NCBI GenBank assembly: GCA_028554755.1
Contig: JAPTOF010000028.1
Span: 602,501 to 666,500 of the forward strand
DNA length: 64,000 nucleotides
Direction: 5' to 3'
DNA from: Cordia subcordata
Taxonomy: Eukaryota > Streptophyta > Magnoliopsida > Boraginales > Cordiaceae
Each line of letters begins with the position of its first letter. Position 1 is the first letter of the stretch. The position numbers were made by a program, and so were the translations under genes. The notes beneath the pieces were generated by a model. That model made no database searches. It saw nothing but the letters and a program-made list of their open reading frames with translations, and was not told where the DNA came from. Below are positions 54,201-64,000 of this stretch, piece by piece.

Positions 54201-57200
54201 CATAATGTTTATTGATATTGCATTCTTTTCTTGGATTGTTTCATTTACTTTGAACAATCATTACTTAGATGTCTTGAATAGATAAAACCATTATGAAATG
54301 AAAGCAAATATTAGGTTTTATGTGAGTATAGTCAATACTGACTTGATATTACATTTGATGCACATGCTGCTTTGGTTGATAAAAACGGTGATGAAGAAAG
54401 GGTAATATAATTGGCAATAGGAGAGATCTAACTGTCTTGTTTAATGACTTTAAAGAGACCATAACTGAGTATTTAGTGAATGGCTTGTCTTGAACTAAGA
54501 ATGTAAAAGAACTCTTAATAGCTATAGGAGAGAAATACCAAGGAATCTTGAAATATTGATGACAAAAATTTACCCATTATGTTATTGAGGAAAACAAAAT
54601 TAAAGGTAAAAACCCAAAGGTTTTGTTTCCAATCTTAAGCCCTATTCTTATAACGTTAATACCTCAAATTCTAAGGGTCATGTTCCTAAGAGAGGTCATA
54701 GTTTTAAAAAGGGTGGTAAAGGTCAGATCTAGATCGTAGATTAAAATCACAATATAAGAGGTCCCAAATCTGATATCATTAAGTTTGACTTACTTTTTTA
54801 ATAAAAGGTTATAAAAGAGCTCATTGCACAAGTTCAATTTTGGTTAAAGAAAGAGAAAAATAGATGAGGGGCAAGTGGTTTAGAGTCTTACATTGGGACT
54901 GTTAGTCTGTATTTAAAAATTAGTTTTGAACTTATTTTAGAAAATATTTTCTATATGTCGTGTTTTAGACGGAACTTGATTCCTATTTCTTTTTTAGACA
55001 AGATTGGTTATGATTTTCACTTTAGAAATGACCAAGTACAATTGTTTTTCAATTCCAGAATTGTTGGTGAATGTGTTTTATCAAATGGTTTATACTAATT
55101 GTGTTTATTCCTAGGAAGTTCTCATAACTCTTTTCATATAGAAAATTTTGCTTCTAAAAGAAGTTTAATTATAAGAAATTTTTTCTTTGCTATGGCATAA
55201 AAGGTTAGGTCATATTTCTAAGGAAAGAGTTGAAAGACTCTTTAACAATGAGATTTTACCTTCTCTAAATTTTTGATGATCTTGAAACTTATATTGGGTG
55301 TATAAGGGGTAAGAGCACTGAAGTTAAAAGAAATATGTTACCCGCAGTTTTGCCTTTTAGAAGTAATAAACATAGATACTACTGGACCTTATTCTGTTAT
55401 ATTGTGTGGTAATAAATATTTTGTTATATTCATTGATGTTTTTTCTCATTATAAATACCTCTATTTAATTGAAGAGAAATCTGACGCTATTGAGAAACTT
55501 AAAATTCTTAAGACAAAGGTAGAAAAATAACTTGAGAAGGTTATCAAAATTGTTGGATCTGACAGAAGAGATGAGTACTGTGGTAGGCTTGGATCTCCGT
55601 ATAACATATAGGGTCATTTACTAAGTACTTATAGAATTATGAGATTGTTGCCCAGTATACTATGTCTAGTATCCCTGAGTAAAATGGTGTGATCGAAAGG
55701 TAAAAATACACCTTTATGGATATGATAAGAAGCATGATAAGTGTTACTAACCTATTAGAGTACCTTTGCAGTGAAGCTATTAAAATTTCTTGTTAAATAC
55801 TTAACCATGTTCCCAACAAGTTTGTCCCTAAGGCTCATTTTTCAAATTTTGGTTAGGGAGAAAACCCAGTTTGACTGATTTTTGGTTTGGTGTTGTCCTG
55901 CTTAAGTAAGGATTTTCAAATAAGAAACCATTGACCCTAAGACTATTCGTTGTTTCATTGGGTATTTGGCTCATTTTAGTGATATAAATTTTACTCTCCT
56001 GCATGTGTTCTTAAGATTGTCAAATCTCAAATGCCAAATTCTTATAATTGGATGTTGGTAATGTCGTATGTCCTCAATCTACTACTGAGGATAATGATAG
56101 AGAAATTGTCTCATTTCCACTACTAATAAGTAGTCAGGCTAGTACTCTACTCACATTGAGAGACAAGATATTAGTGGGTACCCTATAATAGATGATGATA
56201 TTACAGCTAATGACAATCTATATGTCGAGATCTCACAACCTTATGAGATTAATAATGAACAACATTTAAAAGGTCTATTAGAGAAAGAAGACATTCTATC
56301 TATAATGATTATCGCATTTACTTGAATGCTATGAGAAATGAGATGCAACCTATGATGAAAATAAATTTGGGAACTTGTTGATCTTCTTAAAGGAGATAAT
56401 CTTATTGGTTGCAAATTGGTCTTTAACAAGAGAGATCTCATAGAGAAGATTGAGAGGCCAAAGGTGAGATTAGTTACAAAAGACTTTACCCAAAGAAAAG
56501 GTATAAGTTACAATGAAATCTTTTTCACATGTTTCTATAAAATATTCTTTGAGCTATTAATGGCTCCTATGGATGTGAAAATAGTTTTCTTCTATAGTGA
56601 TATATATCTATAAGTTTACATGAAATAGCTTGAGGGTTTACTATTACTAGTAAGGATAATATAGCTTGTAGACTTAGAAAATTTATTTGTGGTTTTGAAT
56701 CAGGACTCAAAGTAATGAATATTTGAAGCTTGATGAAATAGAACTTCTTACTATTTTAAGGAAAACAGAGTTGATCCATGTATATACTTCGAGATTAGTG
56801 GGAGTAAATTTGTCTTCCTAATATTGTATGTTGATGATATTTTGCTAGTTATATATGACTTGGGTATGCTCCATGAGGCTAAACAATATTTTACTTAAGG
56901 CTTTCGATATGAAAGATTTTGCGGATGCTTCTTTTGTTCTTGGGACTAAGTTTTGTTGAAATAGGTTTCTTAGAATTTTTAAATCTTTTATGAAATCTTA
57001 CATTGATTGAGTTTTTAGAACTTTTTTGATGTAAGGGATTGTAAGTCTTGCGTGCATATATTGTAAAAGGTGATCAACTCAATTTAAAGCAATATCCTCA
57101 AAACGATATAGAGATGGATTCTATGAAAGATATACCTTGTGCTAGTGCTATTGAGAGCCTATTGTATGATCTAGTATGCACTAGACTTGATATCACTTTT

Positions 57201-57770
57201 GCAATAAGAGTTTTGGTTGATAATAAATCTTGAAATGAATTATTGGGTTTTTGTTAATTAGGTAATAAAATACCTATAAAAGACCAAAAGTTATACGCTT
57301 GTTTGCTATAAAGTGGATTATCTAAAGTTGGTTGGATATTTTAACTCTGACTATATTGGATACTCAGATGATTGAAAATTTAATTTTAGGTATATCTTTG
57401 TGTTAACTAGAAGGGCCATGTCTTGGAAAAGTGCAGAATAACAGCTTAATGCCTCTTCAACTATATGAATTTGTGGCTTGTTATGATGTCTCATCTTCTG
57501 CTATATGTTTTAAGAACATGATATCTAGTTTTAAGAATTATAAATTTTGTTACTAGATCTATTAAGATCTATTGTGATAATAGAGTTGTTGTTCTATTCT
57601 CAAAGAATAATAAGAAAATTAAAGCTTGCAAGCATATAGATATCAAGTTCTTGGCAGTCAGAGACTTTGTCAAAAAATGATGACATTCATATAGAACGAA
57701 TTGCTAATGATGATGTATTAATTGACTCCTTGTCCAAGGGTCTTTGACTTATGATTTTTGTGAAACATGT
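54200..57770 (+). pseudogene. gag-pol remnant of the old copia element
   Basis: Order preserved, frames broken. 55,185-55,260 reads LLWHKRLGHISKERVERLF (integrase zinc region). 55,420-55,520 reads FVIFIDVFSHYKYLYL (integrase core). 56,395-56,530 reads GCKLVFNKRD then RLVTKDFTQRKGISYNE (RT start). 56,820-56,850 reads LYVDDILLV (RT catalytic Asp pair). 57,130-57,210 reads CASAIESLLYDLVCTRLDI (RT C-terminal part). 57,570-57,680 reads IYCDNRVVVLFSKNN then KHIDIK (RNase H). No product is possible. Confidence 0.85.
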
Positions 57771-58550
57771 TAGGAATATGAGTATTTTACAATCTTTTTT
57801 ATGCTATTGTCTAGTGGGAGCTTTATATTATTATGTACTGTTGGATGTTCCCATTTTTTTATGTTTTGCTTTGCACATTAGTGCACTCATATAATAGTAT
57901 GTTGTTTCATAGTTTACAATATAATTGTATATTGTGATTACTCATATTCACGTTTTTTTGAGGATCTAATGTTTGGTATCCATTGCGATAAGATCCCCTA
58001 TTGAGTTTAATATCTCCATAAGGACACATTTTGGTTGGAGATATGTATTCTTACCTCTGGCATATTGATCGCCATTTTGTTAGGTTAAGAATAATTTATC
58101 CTCTGGCCTATTGAATGCCATTTTGTGAGGATATGTGTTCTTTCTTCTAGCATATTAAATGCTATTTTGTGAGGATAAGAATAATAGATTTCTCCTACTT
58201 TAAATGCCGATATTGGAGAAATCATGTCGAGGACTGACAAAGAAATAGCACATTTTGATCACATATTGGTGCTAGTTTCTTGCTATGCTATTGTATGTTT
58301 GGTCCATGACCATAAGGTTGGATGGCATTTGTGACCATGGAAAGCCTTATATCAATAAGGAACACTATGACTGCCATGATTCGATATTTGACAATCTTGT
58401 TGGTCCAAATATGCGTTCGAGGTATAATCTTGTGAATCAGAATGTTTTAAAATTGTGGCCACATTTTGTTTCCTATTTAGCCTAGTAAATATTTTTCTTA
58501 AAATTTTTTTGAAAATAAATAAAACAATTAACATTGCCTAAGTGGGAGAC
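57771..58550 (+). other. 3' non-coding region and polypurine tract of the old copia element
   Basis: It contains repeated phrases around CATATTGAATGCCATTTTGTGAGGATA (58,055-58,175, three diverged copies) and ends in AAGTGGGAGAC (58,540-58,550) before the LTR. Confidence 0.65.
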
Positions 58551-58983
58551 TGTTGGAAAATTTCTCTTTAAAATGGGTTACCGTTAATTATTTTTGGTTT
58601 TATTAAATAGACTGAATATTTGGTTCACAAGTTGGGCTTTGTGAGCATATTGGTTTTAGCCCACCTCATAAATCCATACGATTCTTTTATGCGTAGGCCT
58701 ATATATTATAATAAATCCTTTTATGGATAGGACTGTCAGAATTTATTATAAAGAGGACTAGGTCCCCTCTCCTATTCTTAACCTAACAGTTGTTCTCATA
58801 AGCGTCTGTTAATATTGAGTAGAGTAGGGAGAGGAAGATCTAAGCCTAGACTGGGTGACAGTTATTTATTCAACAACAATTCTTTAACAATAATGACTCA
58901 AACAGGTATGTGCTTCCGCTATCAATTATGTCTTTGAATTTTATATTGTAAATTCATGTATACGATCCTATATTACGTTTACA
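58551..58983 (+). repeat. 3' LTR of the old copia element
   Basis: Begins TGTTGGAAAATTTCTC like its partner and ends CGTTTACA. GCTTA follows. Confidence 0.92.
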
Positions 58984-59760
58984 GCTTACACTATATTGTA
59001 AAAGGCAAATACAAGTTCTGCTGCCCCTTATAATTCTTTGGTGAATATGGTCAGGATAGAACGACACTACGCACCAAAACCTGGGTTTTTATGGTGAGAG
59101 AATCATATGGTAGGTTCAAAGACTAGTTGCTCAGTTATAGTAGGTCAGTATTTAAACTAAACAACGGTGAGAAGATGAAGGTGTCGCCTTATTGTTCCAA
59201 TGTTTGTTAACACAGAAAGAGGTCCAAAGAATGCATCCAGTTTGGTGGTGCAATCTTGTTCAAAATTAGACGACAACCTGGTATGCGGGTTCATGGTGTA
59301 GTTCGGGGAGAAATCTGTACTTAATGTGAAGCTACGTGCACTAGTGCATGGCCTTTCCATTTGTGAGTAGTTGGAGGCTCAATCCACTTGGGTTGAGATG
59401 GATTCTTTGGTAGCGATCCAATTAATTCAAGGCTCAACATGGGGGTCTTAGGAAAATTATTGATGGATTGATCAAGTTAGGAGTTTTCTTAGCAAGTTTC
59501 TAACCACAGTCTTGCAATCGTAGCATCTAGGAGCAAAAATAGTAGACCTTGGTTTGGCTCTCCTCCTATCTTGTATCTTTTCTTATATATATACATGTGC
59601 AATAATTTCAAGTCAAAATTTGAAAATAGATATGCATTTAATGCCTTGAGTGCATGATAAACTTGCATTTGATGAGATTTTATATTTTGGTTAGCCATTT
59701 TCCTGTAGAAACATGCTTCACTGTACTTTGGCCGATCCCATATCACTGTTCTTTGCCTGT
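58984..59760 (+). pseudogene. LINE remnant continued, RNase H-like segment
   Basis: After the second GCTTA the LINE sequence resumes. Around 59,215-59,440, broken frames read TERGPKNASSLVV, LNVKLRALVHGLSIC and WVEMDSLVAIQLIQG. This resembles the RNase H domain at the end of plant LINE pol, where an acidic residue in E-L/K-x-AL-x-GL and in E-(S/M)DS-x-xA are expected. Stops are frequent. The true 3' end is unclear. Confidence 0.6.
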
Positions 59761-59809
59761 TAGCCCACTTTCTCTTACAGCTATCTCTCTTTGGTTTTAG
59801 CTAGAGGCC

Positions 59810-60603
59810 ATACTGAAGGAGGCCCTTGAGTTTGTCCATTTAGCTAGACATTCGGTCAAATTAGTTGATCTTTAGATGAAACTTCTAGCTCTATTGAGTT
59901 GGGAAGGCTCAAGATAGAGATAAAGAAGCTAAGGTCTGCTAAGGACACTGCTCGAGCCAAACACCTTACAGACCTCAAAGACGTGAAGGCCTTTCGCGTT
60001 TAGGGAGCTGAATACCAAGGACGGGGAGCTGCAGAGGTAGAAAGATCTTAATGAATCCTTGAAGACCTATGTTACCAATTAGAGGAAGGTGCTTAAGAAC
60101 CTACAGTTGACGTTGAAAAGGTGACGTCTGAGCGGGAGGCCTACGTATTGGTGAACCGATCAGCCACCAAGTGTATCAAGGCATTAGAGTGGGAGTTACA
60201 GAATGCTCAAGACACTATTGCTGTTGACTTCAAGGCTTCTTCAGAGTATTAGGTAGCAGTTCTTGAAGACGCCATCACGCAGTATGAGTTGGGTTTCAAG
60301 GATGGCCTTAAGAAGGCCATTAAGGTGCTATAGAAAGACCTTCCTATTGCTCTAGATGCACTGATCAGCACTAGTCTGGATGAACTACTTCTCCCTACCC
60401 CTAATAGTGCTGCTAGAGGATTAGGGAGGTGGATGCCGATGCTCTTACAGGAACATCCATAAAAGTCGAATCGACAGCCGTTCCTGAGGATGGTGTTGCT
60501 CCAGCTCATACTTCTACTCCTGCTTTTACTCTTGTTGAAGATCGAGCTGCTACCCTTGTTGATGGGACAGAGGTGTTGGCTCTCGATGCCTTCACTATTT
60601 GAA
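59810..60603 (+). pseudogene. Antisense accessory ORF remnant of a Tat-lineage gypsy element
   Basis: A plus-strand frame with a few stops reads EAYVLVNRSATKCIKALEWE, LQNAQDTIAVDFKASSEY, then AVLEDAITQYELGFKDGLKK and ALISTSLDELLLP. It is helical and coiled-coil-like. It lies beyond the end of a minus-strand gypsy pol and points the opposite way. Tat-lineage elements such as Grande and Retand are known to carry extra ORFs there, some antisense. The identification is by position and character. Confidence 0.5.
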
Positions 60604-61100
60604 AATTTGTAATTTTTTCTTTTTTTGTTTTGGGCAACTTTAATTTGCATTTTCTCTCTTTTTTTTATTTCGACAACGGTAGTTGACTTGTCATAGCCCG
60701 AGGATAGCTATATATGCTTTTTCCATTATTGAATCATATTGTTTTTCTTAACAGCTTAGTGTGGTGAAGCTTAATTGTCTGTTTCATGTTTGCCTCATTG
60801 TTTGTGCTCTTTGCTTTTGATCGTACGTGGGGTATATCTGTTGTATTTATAATAGTATGCAATCTTTATCAACTTTTTCTTGATTGAAAGCATTTCGGTA
60901 ATTTACTTCATGGGTACACCAAACATTGGTGATCAGATATTGTGCATGAAATGTAGAATTATAGAATAATTGTGTTGCCAGAGTGGAACAAAATTTTCAT
61001 TAATTGAAATTTTTTTGCTAAGCACATAAGAAGATTCTTTATGAGTTCTTCATTATACATAGTACTTTTTGAGATACTCGACATTCCATGATTGGCAAGA
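60604..61100. other. Spacer between antisense ORF and pol of the gypsy element
   Basis: T-rich non-coding sequence. No LTR boundary is seen here. Confidence 0.5.
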
Positions 61101-64000
61101 AGCATTCCATTAGCTTTAGCCAATTTTAAGGTTCTTGGTTAGATTACTCTCACGACTCGATAAGGGCCTTCCCAATTCTTGTCAAGTTTGTTCATGTTGC
61201 CTTTGGCAAATTGGTGCCTCGAGGACTACGTCCCCCAGGCCAATATTCTTTGGCTTCACCTTGTCGGTCAGATGTCACTTCAGAGTCTCTTCAGTTGCTT
61301 TATTCCTGATTCGGGCTTCTTTTCTTACCTCATCGAGGAGCTCCATTTCCGTCTTCAAGACTTCGTCATTCATTTCTTCATCAAAGTGCTTCACTCATAA
61401 CATCGAGGAGATGATTTTGATTGAGATCACAGCTTATGACCCATATGCCATTCTAGACGATGTTTCCCTTGTACTACCCTGAACCGTTGTTCGGTAACCC
61501 CATAAAACCTCTAGAAATACTTTGGGCCATAGGCCTTTTGCCTCTTCAAGCTTTACTTTAAGTGTATTAACAATAGTTCAATTGGTAACCTCCACTTGAC
61601 CATTTGTTTAAAGATGTGCTACCAAGGATCAATCTTCAATTCTTTAGTTCTTTCTTTGAAAATATTTTGAATCAAATTGTCAGCTATGATGTGTGATAAT
61701 AGCCTTAGGTACATTGAATCGGTTTATGATATTCTTCTATATGAAACTCCATGCTGCTTTATTCATTATTGTAGCCACTGCCTCTGCTTCAACCCATTAA
61801 AGTAATCAACAGCTATAAAAGTAAACTTCTGTAGTGCTTTTCCCATGGGCCTCGGTTTAATAATGTCTAGTCACTACTTAGTGAAGGCCATGCGCTTATT
61901 ATTGGGGTCGGACCCACTAGCAAAAAGTGCTGAATATTGGCATTCTTTTAGCATTGGTGACATTTTGTAACAATTTCCTTAGCCACTTTGGCAATAGTCG
62001 GCCAATAGTGTCCTAGTCGAATTGCTTTTAGTGCCATCGCCCTTACCCTTAAATGGCTGCACACATTTCCCTTCTTGAATGACTAACACATTTCAAAAGT
62101 GGTCCTCTAATCATCCTTTTATATAGTTGATCTTCTAGGATGATAAATCGTGGAGATTGGTTCATGACTTTTGTGTTTCCCGATTGTTATCCTATATGAT
62201 TCCATCTTGCAAATATTGCACTATTGGGCATCTCCAATTTGTCTCATCGACAATGTTTATAACCACAATATTGACTGATGGTTTGGTAAGCGTTCAGTAA
62301 CAATAACTTCTCCTTTCTTGAAGGCAGAAGCTACTTTAAACAAGACATTAGACTGACTATTGTCCTCCTTAGAGTCTATCACAATGCAAAAGACTCAAAG
62401 GTTGTGAGTACTTCATTGACTCACTTTTGATATGCCCGCATTTTGTCTCCTTTGGCTTTAAAGTCCCGTTCACTGACCTTTGATTAATTGTGAGTCCATA
62501 TAGGCCCTCACTGTTCATGCTCTAAGCTCTTTCAACAGCCTCATGCCTGACAATAATGCTTCATGTTCTGCTTCATTGTTGGTAGTCTTAAATTTAAGGT
62601 TGATTACATACTTTGACTCACTTCCATTAGGTTTCCTGATGACAATTCCAGCTCCCAATCCTGCGTTGCTAGATGCTGCAACAACATATAACGTCTACTG
62701 CCTGAGTATCTCATCTACCGAATGGGTGCATTCCACCACAAAATCTACCAAGGCTAAGGCTTTGATTACTATTTAAGGCTGGTAATTTATATGGTATTGC
62801 ACCAACTTGATGGACCATTTGGGTAATCTTCCAGACAACTCTGGTTTGTACAAATACTTGTCTCAATAGTTGATAAGTCATTACTATGATCGGATGTTTC
62901 TTCAAAGTATGGCTTCAACTTTTAAGTAGATGTTACCAATGTTAGCACCAACTTTCCAAGCTACTATACTTGAGCTCCACTCTCTTCAATGCCTTACTGA
63001 TATAACACACTAGTCGTTGGCTACCTTTTGCTTCTTAAACTAAGACTGCCACGACTATAATGTTAGAATTAGACAGATACAACAACAAGGTTTCACCCTC
63101 CTCTGGTTAGGCCAGGATCAGTGGTTTTGTGAGGTATGATTTAATCCCTTAAAATGGCTCTTGACAATCTGCTGTCCATTTGAAATCCTTTGGATTTTGT
63201 AGAATTTTGAAGAATAGGGCACAACGATCCACTGACCATGACATAAAACTGCTCAGTGTTGATATTTTTCCTGATAATGACTACATGTCATGAATCGTTT
63301 TGAAAGGTTCAAGATTGAGTGTGACCTTAAATTTTTTTGGATTTGCCTCAATTCTCCTGTGGGTTACCATAAAGCCTAGGGACTTTCTTGTGTGGACTCC
63401 AAAGGCACATTTTTCTAGATTTAGCATGATGTCAAGCTTTTTATATTTTGGAAGGATTTGTTTAGGTCAAACACATGGTCCAATGGTTTTTCACTCTTTA
63501 CGAGCATATCGTCAATATACACCTCCATGCTGCGCCCGATTTGATTTTTGAAGGCCATATTGACCATCCTTTGATAAGTTGCCTTGGCGTTTTTCAACCT
63601 AAAAGGCATCACTTTGTAGCAATATAGGCCATGATCTGTGATGAAAAATATGTGTTACTAGTCGGCTGGTGCCATCTTGATTTGGTTGTAGCCCGAGAAG
63701 GCATCCACGAATGGAAGCATTTCGAATCCTGTAGTTGAATATGCCATTTATTCAATTTTGGGTAATGGAAAGTTTTCCTTTGGACATGCTTTGTTTAGGT
63801 CAATGAAGTCTACATAGAGCCTCTACCTCCCATTAGCCTTTTTTACCAATACTATGCTGGACACCTATGTTGGGTTTTTTACTTCTTTGATGTGGCCTAC
63901 CTTTAGCAGTTTTTCCACTTCTCCGTGAATAGCCTGATTCTTCTCGATGCTAAATGGTCATTGTTTCTGCCTGACCAGTTTATAACTGGGGTCGATATTC
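61101..64000 (-). pseudogene. Ty3/gypsy pol remnant (Tat lineage), cut by window edge
   Basis: The minus strand reads, from the right edge: RT start (EKNQAIHGEVEKLLKVGHI, IVLVKKANG, VDFIDLNKACPKENFPLP), FVDAFSGYNQIKMAP, then MMPFRLKNAKATYQRM and VYIDDMLVKSEKPL with the catalytic Asp pair (63,421-63,612). RNase H pieces follow at about 62,700-63,250 (LCALFFKIL-like, KKHPIIVMTYQLLRQ). Next is a second RNase H-like part near 62,530-62,650, and integrase towards 61,180-61,400 (ending VRKEARIRNKATEETLK then VKPKNIGLGDVVL). The YIDDMLVKS form of RT is typical of the Tat/Ogre group. Many stops are present. Confidence 0.85.

Larger units (their letters stand above)
51700..58983 (+). mobile_element. 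Full-length old Ty1/copia element, 7.28 kb
   Basis: LTRs at 51,700-52,133 and 58,551-58,983 are flanked by GCTTA on both sides (51,695-51,699 and 58,984-58,988). The primer binding site and polypurine tract are present. Gag and pol are scattered as short broken frames. A hand comparison of the LTRs gives about 30 substitutions and one indel in 433 bp, near 7%, so this insertion is roughly twice as diverged as the Tnt1-type one. Confidence 0.92.
59810..64000 (-). mobile_element. Partial Tat-lineage Ty3/gypsy retrotransposon
   Basis: It combines the minus-strand pol and the plus-strand accessory ORF. Neither LTR is inside the window or recognisable. Gag and protease should lie beyond base 64,000. 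Confidence 0.7.

Noticed and set aside
1..64000. Operon, phage or defence-type gene cluster
   Set aside because: The window is plant nuclear DNA with split genes; no bacterial-style gene organisation exists.

Overview
This is nuclear DNA from a flowering plant, most likely a eudicot. The grounds are multi-exon genes with GT-AG introns, intron-containing tRNA-Tyr and elongator tRNA-Met genes, and dense plant transposons (copia SIRE-like, Tork/RE-like and Tnt1-like; gypsy Tat-like; MULE, hAT, Helitron and LINE). I cannot name the species. Only two protein-coding host genes can be supported, both reconstructed here exon by exon. Most of the rest is transposon sequence of various ages.

Layout. 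1-2260: 3' end of a SIRE-like copia element (last ORF, polypurine tract, 1.3-kb LTR). 2261-7505: a decayed copia element lacking its 5' LTR. Its 3' LTR ends about 140 bp before the start codon of host gene A. 7648-19066 (+): gene A, 14 exons, 419 codons, a plant protein of unknown function; intron 10 is packed with repeats and precedes a 13-nt exon. 19250-25740: a nest of transposons made of two related copia fragments, a large inverted-repeat element, and one MULE inside another. 25741-26443: AT-rich spacer. 26449-32011 (-): a complete but disabled Tnt1-type copia element with 332-bp LTRs and a TTAAA target duplication. 32050-37354: five tRNA-Tyr genes on a duplicated block, some decayed. 37355-42664: MITEs, minisatellites and an elongator tRNA-Met. 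42665-48220 (-): gene B, 11 exons, 321 residues, a plastid-targeted HAD/CbbY-like hydrolase of the At4g39970 type. 48932-49041: a perfect palindrome. 49090-50553: an old SIRE-type LTR remnant and a short Helitron-like element. 51000-59760: a LINE remnant split by an old 7.3-kb copia element (GCTTA target duplication). 59810-64000: part of a Tat-lineage gypsy element, with pol on the minus strand and an antisense ORF beyond it.

No operon-like cooperation exists here. The host content is one unknown gene, one plastid hydrolase gene and tRNA supply genes. The strongest signals are structural: the MULE nest with palindromic subterminal repeats, the long hairpin element, the 110-bp palindrome, the LTR next to gene A's start, the microexon, and the tRNA-Tyr duplication. 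I did not find a convincing new multi-gene system. All homology statements come from memory of families, and all alignments were done by eye.
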